Source of the DNA: Bacteroidota bacterium
Lineage (GTDB): Bacteria; Bacteroidota; Bacteroidia; B-17B0; Aurantibacillaceae
DNA length: 64,000 bases
Assembly (NCBI GenBank): GCA_018267825.1
Contig: JAFDXR010000007.1
Location: 1 to 64,000, forward strand
Reading direction: 5' to 3'
Part shown: positions 25,554 through 35,293 of the stretch, piece by piece
Position numbering within the stretch: position 1 is the stretch's first letter
Layout: every line of letters begins with the position of its first letter
Program-made: the position numbers and the translations under genes
Notes under the pieces: model-generated
The model's database searches: none
What the model was told of the DNA's origin: nothing
What the model saw: the letters and a program-made list of their open reading frames with translations, nothing else

Positions 25554-26360
25554 ATGAAAAAGGTTTTGTATCTTCTTCTGTTTGCCGCATCGCTTTCTGC
25601 GGTTTCACAAAGCCTGATCAGCGGAAAGGAAGTATTCAGAATCTTTCGTCAGAAACCGCATTACGTTCCCGCTGCCCGGCTCGTCAGGGCCGATTCGGCT
25701 ACACTTTCCCGTTATGAGTTGTCGGTCGTCAACAAAGCCAATCGTAAAAATGCTGAATCATCTGACGAATCATTCGACAATTTCAGCGATACATATATTG
25801 CTTCGAGACATTACCTGATGGTATATAAAAATGACACCGTATTGGTCGACAATAGCATATTAATGGGTGAAGATGCCGGTGGAAACATCTATTACAAATC
25901 AAGGAAATTCAGTTTTGGAGGAATTGTATGGCGGAACAAACCATCAGGCAATAATTTTCTGAACAGATTATATATATATTATCCGGCTTGTTGTGTCATG
26001 CGCTTTGATGAACTTTGTATGTATACATATTCTGAGGCTGATGACAGCCTGCAGTGCCTGGAGAAGCATTATGTGCCTGCCCACGACTGGACCTTTGCCC
26101 GATTACCACTGGATAGCATTAAACCGGAGGGTATCGTATTCAGGCAAACGGAATTGAAACATAGTATTAAAAAAAACGACGTATTTGAAACGGTACTCAA
26201 ACATCAACCCTACATTCTGCCGGTTCAAACAAAATTAACTATCTTGAGTACCGTTCCGGGTTATTACTTTGTGAGACAGAAACGGAACAGTGAAGCAAAT
26301 GCGATCCCTTCGTATTATTACGGATGGGTAAAACAAACAGATTGTAAAGTCATAAAATGA
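25554..26360 (+). CDS. Exported protein with a C-terminal SH3-like segment
   Basis: 268 aa with a signal peptide (1-19, MKKVLYLLLFAASLSAVSQ). The body is rich in beta strands and contains PACCVMRFDELCMYTYSEADDSLQCLE. The C-terminus, PVQTKLTILSTVPGYYFVRQKRNSEANAIPSYYYGWVKQTDCKVI, looks like an SH3b-type wall-binding strand pair. No catalytic motif. Its end overlaps the start of the peptidase gene by 4 bp (ATGA), so the two are coupled. Confidence 0.55.
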   Translation: MKKVLYLLLFAASLSAVSQSLISGKEVFRIFRQKPHYVPAARLVRADSATLSRYELSVVNKANRKNAESSDESFDNFSDTYIASRHYLMVYKNDTVLVDNSILMGEDAGGNIYYKSRKFSFGGIVWRNKPSGNNFLNRLYIYYPACCVMRFDELCMYTYSEADDSLQCLEKHYVPAHDWTFARLPLDSIKPEGIVFRQTELKHSIKKNDVFETVLKHQPYILPVQTKLTILSTVPGYYFVRQKRNSEANAIPSYYYGWVKQTDCKVIK

Positions 26361-27631
26361 AAAAACAGATAACACTGGCAGGCCTATGGGCCCTTGTATT
26401 TACAGGTATTGGAGCTATGGCACAAAACATCAGCGCCGATCGTCTGAAAAAAGATGTCAGCTTCCTGGCATCGGATAAACTGAAAGGACGTGGTACATCT
26501 TCGGAAGAAGAACTCATGGCTGCAAAATATATTTCGGCTGAGTTTGCCAAACTGAAACTGTCACCACTTGGCGATATCGGGAACCCCGCCAATGGCGCAC
26601 ACATGAACGAGCGTAGTTTCCTGTATGAATTCACGTTTAAAAAAAATACCAATCCTCATGATACTTCCACAGTCAATATTCCCGACCGGAAGGGGTATGA
26701 TGTGGTAGCTTACCTCGATAACGGAGCGCCTTATACCATTGTTATAGGCGGACATTATGATCACCTAGGGCTGGGGCATGATCACAACAGCCTTGATGCC
26801 AATCCAGATGGTAAAATACACCACGGTGCCGACGATAATGCCAGCGGAACAGCCGGGGTGCTGGAACTGGCACGCTACTTCGTAAACAACAAAAAAACAG
26901 AGAAATACAATTTCCTGTTTATGTGCTTCAGTGGGGAAGAACTCGGTTTGCTTGGCTCCAAAAAATGGTGCGACCGTCCGACACTCCCGCTCGAAAAAAT
27001 CAATTACATGATCAATATGGATATGATCGGCCGCCTCAATGATTCCACGCAGAAGCTCCTGGTTTATGGTGTTGGCACTTCACCGGCCTGGGTGCCGCTG
27101 CTCGATAAAACAAACAGTACATTCAGCATCAAGAAAGACAGCTCGGGCATAGGTCCAAGCGACCAGACCAGCTTCTACCTGAAAGATATTCCGGTGCTGC
27201 ATTTTTTCACCGGCCAGCATAAAGACTATCATAAGCCCAGCGATGTGGCCGAAAAAGTAAATTACAAAGGAGAAGTAAAAGTACTGGAATACATCTGCCA
27301 GCTTATTGCTGCTACCGACGATATGCCGAAATTTGCCTTTACCAAAACGGCTGCTCCTGCATCCAATACCAATAGTTTTAAAGTAACCATGGGTGTTATG
27401 CCCGATTATGCTTTCGAAGGCAAAGGTATGCGCATTGATGGCGTCAGTGATAATAAACCTGCCGCCAAAGCCGGTGTTAAAACAGGCGACATTGTGATTG
27501 GCCTTGGTGGCGAAAAGGTAAATAATGTGATGGATTACATGAAAGCCCTTTCTAATTTTAAAAAAGGCGACACAACTACCGTAAAAGTATTGCGCGATAC
27601 AAAAGAACTGGAACTCCAGGTAACATTCTGA
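26357..27631 (+). CDS. M28-family metallopeptidase with C-terminal PDZ domain
   Basis: 424 aa; signal peptide 1-22 (ends GAMAQ). The M28 domain has all zinc and catalytic residues: GGHYDHLG (His133, Asp135), GADDNASG (Asp159-Asp160), FSGEELGLLG (Glu194-Glu195), NMDMIG (Asp222) and QHKDYHKPSD (His292). A PA-type insert is lacking, and residues about 340-424 form a PDZ domain (GMRIDGVSDNKPAAKAGVKTGD). Secreted aminopeptidase-type enzyme likely used on peptides in the periplasm. Confidence 0.92.
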   Translation: MKKQITLAGLWALVFTGIGAMAQNISADRLKKDVSFLASDKLKGRGTSSEEELMAAKYISAEFAKLKLSPLGDIGNPANGAHMNERSFLYEFTFKKNTNPHDTSTVNIPDRKGYDVVAYLDNGAPYTIVIGGHYDHLGLGHDHNSLDANPDGKIHHGADDNASGTAGVLELARYFVNNKKTEKYNFLFMCFSGEELGLLGSKKWCDRPTLPLEKINYMINMDMIGRLNDSTQKLLVYGVGTSPAWVPLLDKTNSTFSIKKDSSGIGPSDQTSFYLKDIPVLHFFTGQHKDYHKPSDVAEKVNYKGEVKVLEYICQLIAATDDMPKFAFTKTAAPASNTNSFKVTMGVMPDYAFEGKGMRIDGVSDNKPAAKAGVKTGDIVIGLGGEKVNNVMDYMKALSNFKKGDTTTVKVLRDTKELELQVTF

Positions 27632-27638
27632 AAACGCT

Positions 27639-29525
27639 ATGAACAGACTGTTTGCATGCATCATTTCATTGTTCACGGTTTTTTATGCCGGCGCACAAAC
27701 CATTGAGGATTATGTGCAGGAGGCTAATGAACACATTGCCAATGGCCGGTTTCATGAGGCCAATACATCTCTCGATAAAGCCATTTCGATGAACTCGAAG
27801 ATGGAAGCGCTTTATTTTATGAAAGGACAATGTTATCATGCACTCGGCGAATCAGACAAGTCGATTGGGATGTACACCAAGGCCCTTTCAGTTAATCCCA
27901 AATACATTGAAGCACTTCTGGAGCGCGGTGTGGTAAAGCATGAGCTTGGGAAATATAAAGAAGCGCTTGCCGACATCGATCAGGTGATTCGGATCAACGA
28001 TAAGGTTGCCATGGCCTACAATAACAAAGGGCTTATTTTCCAGGTTCAGGGTAAAACAAAAGAGGCCATTGCAGAATTTGACAAGGCACTCGTCCTCGAT
28101 GACCGTTATCTCTCCTGCTACATGAGCAAAGCCATGGCCTATGCCGGATTGGGCGATACAAAGCAGGCATTGGATATATTGAATAAAACGGTTTTAATGT
28201 TTCCTGAAAGCGCCTCTCCATACAGGCGAAGAGGCGAGGTGTATGTGATGATGGAGCAGGGTACACTGGCTATGCAGGATTATAACATGGCACTGAAACT
28301 GGAACCGGATAATGTGTTTGTATTGCAGGACAGGAGTAAACTCAGGGATGTAGCCGGCGATGATGTGGGAGCTGTGGAGGATGCAGAGGCTGCCATTAAC
28401 CTCTGGCCCAATAATGCTGAAAATTATTACCTGCGTGCCAGGGGCTATTACGACCTGCGCGATTTTAAATCGGTATACAACGATTGCGATAAGGCACTTT
28501 CACTGGATTCAGTCTATTACGATGCCCTCGTGATGCGTGGCGATGCCAGTGACTTTCTCGGAAATATGCAGGCCGCTATTGCAGATTATGATAAGGCGAT
28601 CCGTCTCCGGCCCGATAGTCCTGATGCCTATGTGCAGCGCGCACTCAGCAAAGCAACGCTTCGCGACAAATCAGGGGCACTGAAAGATATGGACAAGGCC
28701 CTGGCATTAAATAAACACGATGCGCATACGTGGTTTAAAAAAAGCCAGATTTACTCGACAGTTCATGATTATAAAGGAGCCTTATCCGAACTGGACGAGA
28801 TCATTAAAAAATACCCGGATATTTCCGCGCTATACCGGCAACGCGTTCTTCTCAAAGACTCGCTGGGCGAAACAGACGGTATCTGCGAAGACCTGATGAA
28901 CGCCCTGAAATACAAGGATTATGAAGTGATGGAGCAAATCCGGTCGCGTTGCCCGGAAACAGCCAAAACAAATTTGTTCAGAATCCTGGAACTGGAATAC
29001 GATGCAGGTTTTTCTCTGGAGATGAATAATCTGCCGGGCGCTTTGGAACACATCACAGAGTTGCAGAAACTTTGCCCCGATTCTTTCAAGGTTTATTACG
29101 ATAAAGGAAAAACAGAACGGATGCTGGGGATGTACGATTCTGCCATGGCCGATTATAACAGGGCCATCCGGATTCGTCCAAACAGCTCGGATATTTATGT
29201 GCTGCGTGGTAATGTGTATATGGAGCAGAGCCTTTATACCGAGGCCCGCCGTGATTTTCAGAAAGCACTGGAGTACAATAAAGACAATTTCATGGCTTAT
29301 AATAACCTGGGTGCCATCAGTGCCAGGGAAGAGAAATGGGAAGACGCCATTAAAGATCTTACGAAGGCTATAGAATTAAAGCCCGACTATATCCAGGCAT
29401 TGCTGTCGCGTGGCAAAAGCTACGAAGCATTAGGCGATAATGACCATGCCTGCGCCGATTATAGGACCGCAGAATCATTGGGTGACGTGAGTGCCATCAG
29501 CAAACGCTTGTTTGTCTGTCATTAA
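27639..29525 (+). CDS. Secreted TPR-repeat protein, 628 aa
   Basis: After a signal peptide (1-19) the whole protein consists of about 16 TPR units in series, for example AYNNKGLIFQVQGKTKEAIAEFDKALVLDDRYLSCY and SPDAYVQRALSKATLRDKSGALKDMDKALAL. No other domain is visible. Such proteins act as scaffolds in the periplasm or at the outer membrane. It starts 7 bp after the peptidase gene and converges with, and overlaps by 4 bp, the minus-strand monooxygenase gene. Confidence 0.88.
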   Translation: MNRLFACIISLFTVFYAGAQTIEDYVQEANEHIANGRFHEANTSLDKAISMNSKMEALYFMKGQCYHALGESDKSIGMYTKALSVNPKYIEALLERGVVKHELGKYKEALADIDQVIRINDKVAMAYNNKGLIFQVQGKTKEAIAEFDKALVLDDRYLSCYMSKAMAYAGLGDTKQALDILNKTVLMFPESASPYRRRGEVYVMMEQGTLAMQDYNMALKLEPDNVFVLQDRSKLRDVAGDDVGAVEDAEAAINLWPNNAENYYLRARGYYDLRDFKSVYNDCDKALSLDSVYYDALVMRGDASDFLGNMQAAIADYDKAIRLRPDSPDAYVQRALSKATLRDKSGALKDMDKALALNKHDAHTWFKKSQIYSTVHDYKGALSELDEIIKKYPDISALYRQRVLLKDSLGETDGICEDLMNALKYKDYEVMEQIRSRCPETAKTNLFRILELEYDAGFSLEMNNLPGALEHITELQKLCPDSFKVYYDKGKTERMLGMYDSAMADYNRAIRIRPNSSDIYVLRGNVYMEQSLYTEARRDFQKALEYNKDNFMAYNNLGAISAREEKWEDAIKDLTKAIELKPDYIQALLSRGKSYEALGDNDHACADYRTAESLGDVSAISKRLFVCH

Positions 29526-29818
29526 GGGAATTGATGCAGTTGGTTTACTGACCAGGCCTGTGGCTTGTCTCTGAATAGTACCTTGGTTTTACTCCATACG
29601 CTGTTGAATAACTCCGATTGACGGTAGTTTTCGAGATCCTGTTCTCCATTCCAGAAACTATAAGTGAAAAAAGTTGTAGGGTCGCTGATGTCCTGCCAGA
29701 GCTCCAGGTGACTACATCCGGGGAAACCGCCAATACGGTGTTTATTGGATTCAAAAATGGATTTGAACGTTTCGACATGCTCCGCCTGAAAACTCATTTT
29801 TACAATACGCTTAATCAT
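29522..29818 (-). CDS. Antibiotic biosynthesis monooxygenase-like (ABM) protein
   Basis: 98 aa, a single ferredoxin-like ABM domain: IVKMSFQAEHVETFKSIFESNKHRIGGFPGCSHLELWQDISDPTTFFTYSFWNGEQDLENYRQSELF. Members include quinol monooxygenases and heme-degrading enzymes, many of unknown substrate. Its start overlaps the end of the SAM hydroxide adenosyltransferase gene by 8 bp, so translation is coupled. Confidence 0.85.
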   Translation of the reverse strand: MIKRIVKMSFQAEHVETFKSIFESNKHRIGGFPGCSHLELWQDISDPTTFFTYSFWNGEQDLENYRQSELFNSVWSKTKVLFRDKPQAWSVNQLHQFP

Positions 29819-30629
29819 AAATATCGATCGTTATTTTATCCAGTTTGTATTTCTCCTGAATGGAGCGTCCTTTCAGGAGTTTATTGGCCGGTTGGGCATT
29901 GGTTGCAATTTCAAGCAATCCGAGTGCGTTGAAAAAACACACCACATCGCCGGAGCCCACATCGTCGTAGGTATTGTAAATCCGGGTAACGGTGCCTGCC
30001 GGCAGGCTGATGGCAAAGCGCTTGTTGCCCACCACGCGGTTAAATTCATCGCGGGTAATGTTGGTGACCATGTTGCCGAAATCGTCTTCATAAATCACAA
30101 AGCCTGATAAATTACCCGGTGTGGCATACGCATCGAACTGGTACAACTTGCAGTATTCGCCGGTTTCGTGGGCAAACTCCTCAATGGGCGTGTTTCGGGC
30201 CAGTTTAATGGCAGCACCGGTAAAAACGTCGCGCAGGTAAAATGCATGCTGATCCGGTGAGTCGAAGTACAGCTGATACACCGGCTCCAGGAAATGCTTG
30301 TCGATCAGCGTGAGCAGGCCATTGTCGGGGCACATAATGTATTGCCCCTGGTATTGAGTGAGCAGGTAGCGTGTATTGTCTACCATCAGCTCTTTCTGGG
30401 TTTGGGTGGTATTATTGTTCTTCACTGCCACAAGATGGATCGTACCCGCCGGAAAAAAAGGCATGGCGCTTTTCAGGGCAAAGGCAGCATCGCTGTGGGC
30501 ATGTTTACTGATACTGGTAGCCAGATCAACAATTGGCATACCCTCCAGGTTTTGATACAAAATGCCTTTTACCATCGCTAAATACGGGTCCCTGTAGCCA
30601 AGGTCCGTGGTAATGGTAATGATTGGCAT
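29811..30629 (-). CDS. SAM hydroxide adenosyltransferase (DUF62 family)
   Basis: 272 aa matching the SAM hydroxide adenosyltransferase family, which hydrolyses S-adenosylmethionine to adenosine and methionine. Family motifs are TTDLGYRDPYLAMVKG (7-22), IVDLATSISKHAHSDAAFAL and FPAGTIHLVAVKN, plus YIMCPDNGLLT and GNLSGFVIYEDDFGNMVTNI in the C-terminal domain. The start ATG at 30629 is supported by the promoter element at 30653-30660. Divergent from phoH. Confidence 0.88.
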   Translation of the reverse strand: MPIITITTDLGYRDPYLAMVKGILYQNLEGMPIVDLATSISKHAHSDAAFALKSAMPFFPAGTIHLVAVKNNNTTQTQKELMVDNTRYLLTQYQGQYIMCPDNGLLTLIDKHFLEPVYQLYFDSPDQHAFYLRDVFTGAAIKLARNTPIEEFAHETGEYCKLYQFDAYATPGNLSGFVIYEDDFGNMVTNITRDEFNRVVGNKRFAISLPAGTVTRIYNTYDDVGSGDVVCFFNALGLLEIATNAQPANKLLKGRSIQEKYKLDKITIDIYD

Positions 30630-30652
30630 GATTGAAAACTTGTGTTTATTTT

Positions 30653-30681
30653 CAAATGTAAATAATAAATTTGAGCATCAA
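30653..30681 (-). promoter_or_regulatory. Promoter of the SAM hydroxide adenosyltransferase gene
   Basis: On the minus strand TTG (30681-30679) is followed after 18 bp by TACATTTG (30660-30653), an exact -7 element. It overlaps the plus-strand promoter of phoH, so the two directions may compete. Confidence 0.55.
30666..30673 (+). promoter_or_regulatory. -7 promoter element of phoH
   Basis: Plus-strand TAAATTTG is an exact TAnnTTTG match, 63 bp before the TTG start of phoH. TTG at 30640-30642 lies 23 bp upstream, a little far for the -33 element. Confidence 0.45.
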
Positions 30682-30736
30682 TATTTAGTATATTGCAATT
30701 GATTAACAGCATTATTAACAAGAAAAATCGAGTCCT

Positions 30737-31687
30737 TTGACAGAAAAAATAATCAGTATCGACAGCGTTGAACCCGTTGAAATATATGGCGTAAACGATG
30801 TGAAGTTAAATGTTATCAAGAAATTTTTCCCGAAGTTAAAGATCATTGCACGGGGTTATTCCATTAAAGTATTGGGCGAAGAGGCCGAGATTGTGCGCTT
30901 TGAGAAGAAAGTGACACTTCTGGTCGACTACTATCATAAGCATGGATTGCTCACCGATACGGTGATTGAACGCCTTCTGGGACAAAATGGCGACAATATT
31001 ATTGAAGCACGCGAAGAAGCGACCGGCTCCGATATCATTTTATTTGGCAACAGTGGCCTGGTTATCAAGGGCCGCACCGACAACCAGCGAAAAATGGTTT
31101 CGTCGATCGCCAAAAACGATATGCTCTTTGCTATTGGCCCTGCCGGTACCGGTAAAACATACACGGCCGTGGCCCTGGCTGTTCGCGCACTGAAGAATAA
31201 GGAAGTACGCCGCATCATTCTCACACGTCCTGCCGTGGAAGCCGGTGAGAATCTCGGTTTCTTACCAGGCGACCTGAAAGAGAAGCTGGATCCGTATATG
31301 CAGCCCCTGTATGATGCACTGTACGATATGATTCCCCCGGATAAACTCGATCAGTATATCGAAAGCAAGATTATCCAGATTGCACCCCTGGCATTTATGC
31401 GCGGCCGCACACTCGATAATGCCTTTGTGATCCTCGATGAGGCACAGAACACCACTGAGAGCCAGATGAAAATGTTCCTGACCCGTATGGGGGCCAATGC
31501 CAAGTTCATTATTACCGGCGATGCCACACAGATCGATTTACCCAATAAACAGCCTTCGGGTCTCCTGCAGGCCATTCGCCTGCTCAAAAAGGTGGAAGGT
31601 ATCGATTTTGTGGAACTCACCAATGTGGATGTAATCCGCCACAAACTCGTAAAAGCCATCATCGACAAATACGAAATCAATAAATAG
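30737..31687 (+). CDS. phoH: PhoH-family ATPase
   Basis: 316 aa from a TTG start. The N-terminus [28 protein letters not shown] is the usual PhoH lead-in. The P-loop is [19 protein letters not shown] (about 136-150) and Walker B is [23 protein letters not shown]. The C-terminus has VIITRP-type and [16 protein letters not shown] motifs. PhoH proteins are cytosolic ATPases linked to RNA metabolism. The length is normal. Followed by purC, 25 bp downstream. Confidence 0.93.
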   Translation: MTEKIISIDSVEPVEIYGVNDVKLNVIKKFFPKLKIIARGYSIKVLGEEAEIVRFEKKVTLLVDYYHKHGLLTDTVIERLLGQNGDNIIEAREEATGSDIILFGNSGLVIKGRTDNQRKMVSSIAKNDMLFAIGPAGTGKTYTAVALAVRALKNKEVRRIILTRPAVEAGENLGFLPGDLKEKLDPYMQPLYDALYDMIPPDKLDQYIESKIIQIAPLAFMRGRTLDNAFVILDEAQNTTESQMKMFLTRMGANAKFIITGDATQIDLPNKQPSGLLQAIRLLKKVEGIDFVELTNVDVIRHKLVKAIIDKYEINK

Positions 31688-31712
31688 TCAACGCACAATA
31701 GACCATCCCATC

Positions 31713-32660
31713 ATGAATGCATTAACTGCTACCAATTTCAAACTTCCTAAGCAAAAAAGTTTTTACAAAGGCAAAGTACGCGATGTATACAACATCGACG
31801 ATAAACTCCTGGTTATGGTTGCCAGCGACCGTATCAGCGCCTTTGATGTGGTATTACCGAAAGGTATTCCATACAAAGGCCAGGTGCTCAACCAGGTGGC
31901 CAATAAATTCCTGGCCGAAACCAAAGACATTGTCCCTAACTGGATTCTGGATATGCCCGATCCTGTGGTGAGCATTGGTAAACTCTGCGAACCCTTCAAA
32001 GTAGAAATGGTGATCAGGGGCTATCTTGCCGGTCATGCGGCCCGCACGTATAACAACGGTCTGCGCGAACTGTGTGGTGTGAAATTGCCTGAAGGCCTGA
32101 AAGAAAACGGTAAACTCCCGGAGCCGATCATTACACCTACTACCAAAGCATCTGAAGGACATGATGAAGACATAAGCCGCGATGAAATTCTGAAACAGGG
32201 CATCGTCAGCGAAGAACACTATGTGCAACTCGAAAACTACACACGCCGTCTGTATCAGCGTGGACAGGAGATTGCCAATAAAATGGGCCTCATCCTGGTA
32301 GATACGAAATATGAATTCGGACTTTACAACGGCCAGGTAACACTTATGGATGAGATCCATACGCCTGACTCATCGCGTTACTTCTATGCCGAAGGCTATG
32401 AGGAGCGCCAGCGCAATGGCGAGGAGCAAAAACAGCTGAGTAAAGAATTTGTCAGAAAATGGTTAATCGCCAATGGATTTCAGGGAAAAGACGGACAGGT
32501 AATTCCCGAAATGAGCGAAGCCTGGGTAAATGAGATCTCCGACAGGTATATTGAACTGTATGAAAAAGTAACCGGGGAGCGTTTTGTGAAACATGATCTT
32601 TCCAATTTATTAGAGCGGGTCGAGAAAAACATCTTGACATCTTTGAATAAATTACTTTAA
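31713..32660 (+). CDS. purC: Phosphoribosylaminoimidazole-succinocarboxamide synthase
   Basis: 315 aa, full-length SAICAR synthase of purine synthesis: it joins aspartate to CAIR using ATP. Signatures are [29 protein letters not shown] (20-48), [37 protein letters not shown], and [11 protein letters not shown] followed by [15 protein letters not shown]. The start ATG has no close competitor. The link with phoH is likely only operon sharing. Confidence 0.96.
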   Translation: MNALTATNFKLPKQKSFYKGKVRDVYNIDDKLLVMVASDRISAFDVVLPKGIPYKGQVLNQVANKFLAETKDIVPNWILDMPDPVVSIGKLCEPFKVEMVIRGYLAGHAARTYNNGLRELCGVKLPEGLKENGKLPEPIITPTTKASEGHDEDISRDEILKQGIVSEEHYVQLENYTRRLYQRGQEIANKMGLILVDTKYEFGLYNGQVTLMDEIHTPDSSRYFYAEGYEERQRNGEEQKQLSKEFVRKWLIANGFQGKDGQVIPEMSEAWVNEISDRYIELYEKVTGERFVKHDLSNLLERVEKNILTSLNKLL

Positions 32661-32693
32661 TTTGAGTATACTAATACTAAACCAAAAAAAATT

Positions 32694-33092
32694 ATGGGAA
32701 AATTAAAAGGAAAAATCGTTAAAAGCGGTGATAGTGGTTGCCTCAAAATTAAACAACCGGATGGTAGCTGGACACAGTATGATTATCAGCAGCCTTTTTC
32801 AGCTCAATTGGGTATTGTGGAAAATGCTACAATAAGCTGCGTACTCGTTACCAGGGCTGATAAAACGGTAGTAGCCACATCCGTTGTTCCTGTTGACAAG
32901 GGGACCATCGTAGAGATCAATTACGACAACAACACCGGCTCTATTCTCGAAACAGAATCCGGCATCAAATATCCTTTTAGTCATCCAATGCTCAAAGAAC
33001 AGGGCTTTCAACTTAATGACGTGGTAAAATATACACTGGTTTGTGTAAAAGATGTGATGCAGGCTACTGCATTGGTGAACCCGAACGCTTAA
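32694..33092 (+). CDS. Protein of two tandem OB/cold-shock-like domains
   Basis: 132 aa, cytosolic. Two similar halves: residues 3-55 (LKGKIVKSGDSGCLKIKQPDGSWTQYDY...TISCVLV) and 70-125 (KGTIVEINYDNNTGSILETESGIKYPFSHPMLKEQ...VKYTLV). Each follows the cold-shock pattern KGxIxxx..xGxIxx.dG..ypF.......gd.V.f.l. The strand order suits nucleic-acid binding, but the aromatic RNP1/RNP2 residues of CspA are mostly missing, so RNA binding is uncertain. It is 33 bp after purC. Confidence 0.6.
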   Translation: MGKLKGKIVKSGDSGCLKIKQPDGSWTQYDYQQPFSAQLGIVENATISCVLVTRADKTVVATSVVPVDKGTIVEINYDNNTGSILETESGIKYPFSHPMLKEQGFQLNDVVKYTLVCVKDVMQATALVNPNA

Positions 33093-33113
33093 GATTCCTT
33101 TAATTTATTATTT

Positions 33114-33155
33114 GGGGCTGAGTAAATTTTTCTAAATTTAAGCAGCCCCTTTTTT
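33114..33155 (+). terminator. Intrinsic terminator overlapping the next gene's promoter
   Basis: GGGGCTG (33114-33120) and CAGCCCC (33143-33149) form the base stem. TAAATTT-TTCT-AAATTTA (33123-33140) forms a second stem inside it, and six T follow. The same bases contain TTG (33112-33114), 18 bp, TAAATTTA (33133-33140), a near-consensus promoter for the gene starting at 33156. Confidence 0.75.
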
Positions 33156-35291
33156 ATGATACAACCCCGACAACATATCCTACGGCTTTTCAGGATAGCT
33201 CTTTCATTTATCCTTTTCCTTCCGGGAATTACTTTTTCACAAAGCCAGGTGTCCGGGCTTATTGCATCGGAAAAAAATCCTAACACCCGGTTTCAGCTCC
33301 TGGTCGATTCCTGCGAAAACAGGCTCCTTGTCAGCAGCCAGGATGCCTCGGCCTATGCACACGAAGCTGTTTCTCTGGCTCGCGTGCTCAACGATGAATC
33401 AAAACAGGCCCTGGCATGTTATTACATGGGAGCCGTTCATGAATCCAGTGGCGAGAGCGATTCTGCGTATAACTACCTGAACAGGTCGCGCGATCTGTTC
33501 AAGAAAAATAAAGATACGGAGGGACTTTTCAGGTCATCGCAGAAAATTGCCCAGGTATATACCGATAATGCCGATTATCACCGGGCTTACGCCTTGTATA
33601 AGGAACTGATCGATATTTTTGAAAAGCAGAACGATAAAGATAAACTGGCCCGCATTTATATCGGGATCGGTGAAATGTTCCGCAAATCCAATGACCTCAA
33701 TAAATCCATTTCCTACAATAATAAAGCCCTGGAAGTTGCCAGGAAACATGAACTGAATGATCTTATCGAAAGTTGTTACCTGAACCTCGGGGTAATATAT
33801 TCCGATATGAAACAGGTCGATTTCGCCGTGGAGTACCTGAATCGCGCCCTGAAAATGAATGATCAGACACACGATAAAATCCGTAAAGCCAAAGAACTTA
33901 ACTCCATGGGCTCTATTTATTTTGACCTGGCCGATGAAGATGATCCGAGGAATTATGAGAAGGCCCTTGAGTACTTTAAACAAACGCTTGAAATATACAG
34001 AGAGCTGAACTATGTAAAGGGTTTTGTGATGTGCAATAACAACATCGGGACCACTCTGCTGCAATTAAAAAAATACAATATCGCTAAGCCTTACCTGATC
34101 GAAGCCTATTTCACAGCCAAGAACAATAAAGGGAATGCCGACGGTCTCCTGACCAGTACATTCAACCTTTCGCAACTGTATGATGCAACCGGTGATTACA
34201 AATCCGCCCTGCAGTATATGAACGAGTATACTTTTCTGAACGATTCGCTTTACAACCTCGAGAATTCGAAGGCACTGGCTGAAGTTGAAGCAAAGTATGA
34301 AACAGAGAAAAAAGATCAGCAGAATAAACTCCTCGTGCTCTCCAACGAAAAAAAACAATTGCTTATCTATTTTGCAGTGGGAGTATGCATTCTCCTCATA
34401 GGCCTTGTTTTCTTTGTTTTCAGAGGCTACAGCCAGAAGAAAAAAGCCAATATTGCCCTGGCCGAAAAGAATATTATTATCCAGGAGAAGAGCAAAATTG
34501 TTGAAGAACAACATAAAGATATTACCGATAGTATCAAGTATGCGCAACGGATCCAAAAAGCGATTTTACCACCCGATCGGATGTGGCAGGAGATTCTTCC
34601 GGATTCATTTGTATTTTACCAACCCAAGGATATTCTGAGTGGCGATTTTTACTGGATCGCGGAAACTGCCGAACATATTTTCGTGGCTGCTGCCGATTGT
34701 ACAGGACATGGTGTTCCTGGTGCACTCGTTTCTATTGTAAACTATAACCTGCTGGGTAAAGCCGTGCTCGAAAAAAACATCACGGATCCCGGTGCAATCC
34801 TGGATGAAGTGAATAAGCAGCTTACTCAATCCCTGCACCAGACATACCAGGAATCGGCTGTACGCGACGGTATGGATATATCGTTATGCATGATCGATAA
34901 GAAAACACGCCTCCTTCATTATGCAGGGGCTTACAACAGTATTTATATCATCAACAGCCAGCGCCGTGATATGAAAGAGCTCCTGGCCGATAAGCAGCCT
35001 GTCGGGGCATTTATCGAAGACAATCTTAAATCGTTTACTACCAAAACCTATCAGCTTGCCGCCGAAGACGTCGTGTATATGTTTACCGATGGTTATGCCG
35101 ATCAGTTCGGCGGTGAGAAAGGAAAGAAATTTAAATATAAAAACCTGCAGGAGCTGTTGCTCCGCCAGTCATCAGAGCCATTTGCCAGTCAGAAGAAAAT
35201 GATCGACAAAACCATCAACGACTGGAAAGGGCCTTATGAACAGGTGGATGATATGTTGCTGCTTGGATTTTCAATACGTAAAACCACATAA
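33156..35291 (+). CDS. TPR sensor with membrane segment and SpoIIE/PP2C phosphatase domain
   Basis: 711 aa. Signal peptide 1-29; TPR-type repeats from about 60 to 390 outside the membrane; a transmembrane helix at about 401-421 (LLIYFAVGVCILLIGLVFFVF); a short coiled coil (ALAEKNIIIQEKSKIVEEQHKD); then a SpoIIE/RsbU-type PP2C phosphatase domain at 466-711. Metal-site motifs are SGDFYWIAE, AAADCTGHGVPGALVS and DDMLLLGF. It probably senses through TPRs and dephosphorylates a cytosolic partner, as in partner-switching systems, though no anti-sigma or STAS protein is nearby. The mRNA leader is very short (about 10 nt). Confidence 0.9.
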   Translation: MIQPRQHILRLFRIALSFILFLPGITFSQSQVSGLIASEKNPNTRFQLLVDSCENRLLVSSQDASAYAHEAVSLARVLNDESKQALACYYMGAVHESSGESDSAYNYLNRSRDLFKKNKDTEGLFRSSQKIAQVYTDNADYHRAYALYKELIDIFEKQNDKDKLARIYIGIGEMFRKSNDLNKSISYNNKALEVARKHELNDLIESCYLNLGVIYSDMKQVDFAVEYLNRALKMNDQTHDKIRKAKELNSMGSIYFDLADEDDPRNYEKALEYFKQTLEIYRELNYVKGFVMCNNNIGTTLLQLKKYNIAKPYLIEAYFTAKNNKGNADGLLTSTFNLSQLYDATGDYKSALQYMNEYTFLNDSLYNLENSKALAEVEAKYETEKKDQQNKLLVLSNEKKQLLIYFAVGVCILLIGLVFFVFRGYSQKKKANIALAEKNIIIQEKSKIVEEQHKDITDSIKYAQRIQKAILPPDRMWQEILPDSFVFYQPKDILSGDFYWIAETAEHIFVAAADCTGHGVPGALVSIVNYNLLGKAVLEKNITDPGAILDEVNKQLTQSLHQTYQESAVRDGMDISLCMIDKKTRLLHYAGAYNSIYIINSQRRDMKELLADKQPVGAFIEDNLKSFTTKTYQLAAEDVVYMFTDGYADQFGGEKGKKFKYKNLQELLLRQSSEPFASQKKMIDKTINDWKGPYEQVDDMLLLGFSIRKTT

Positions 35292-35293
35292 AC

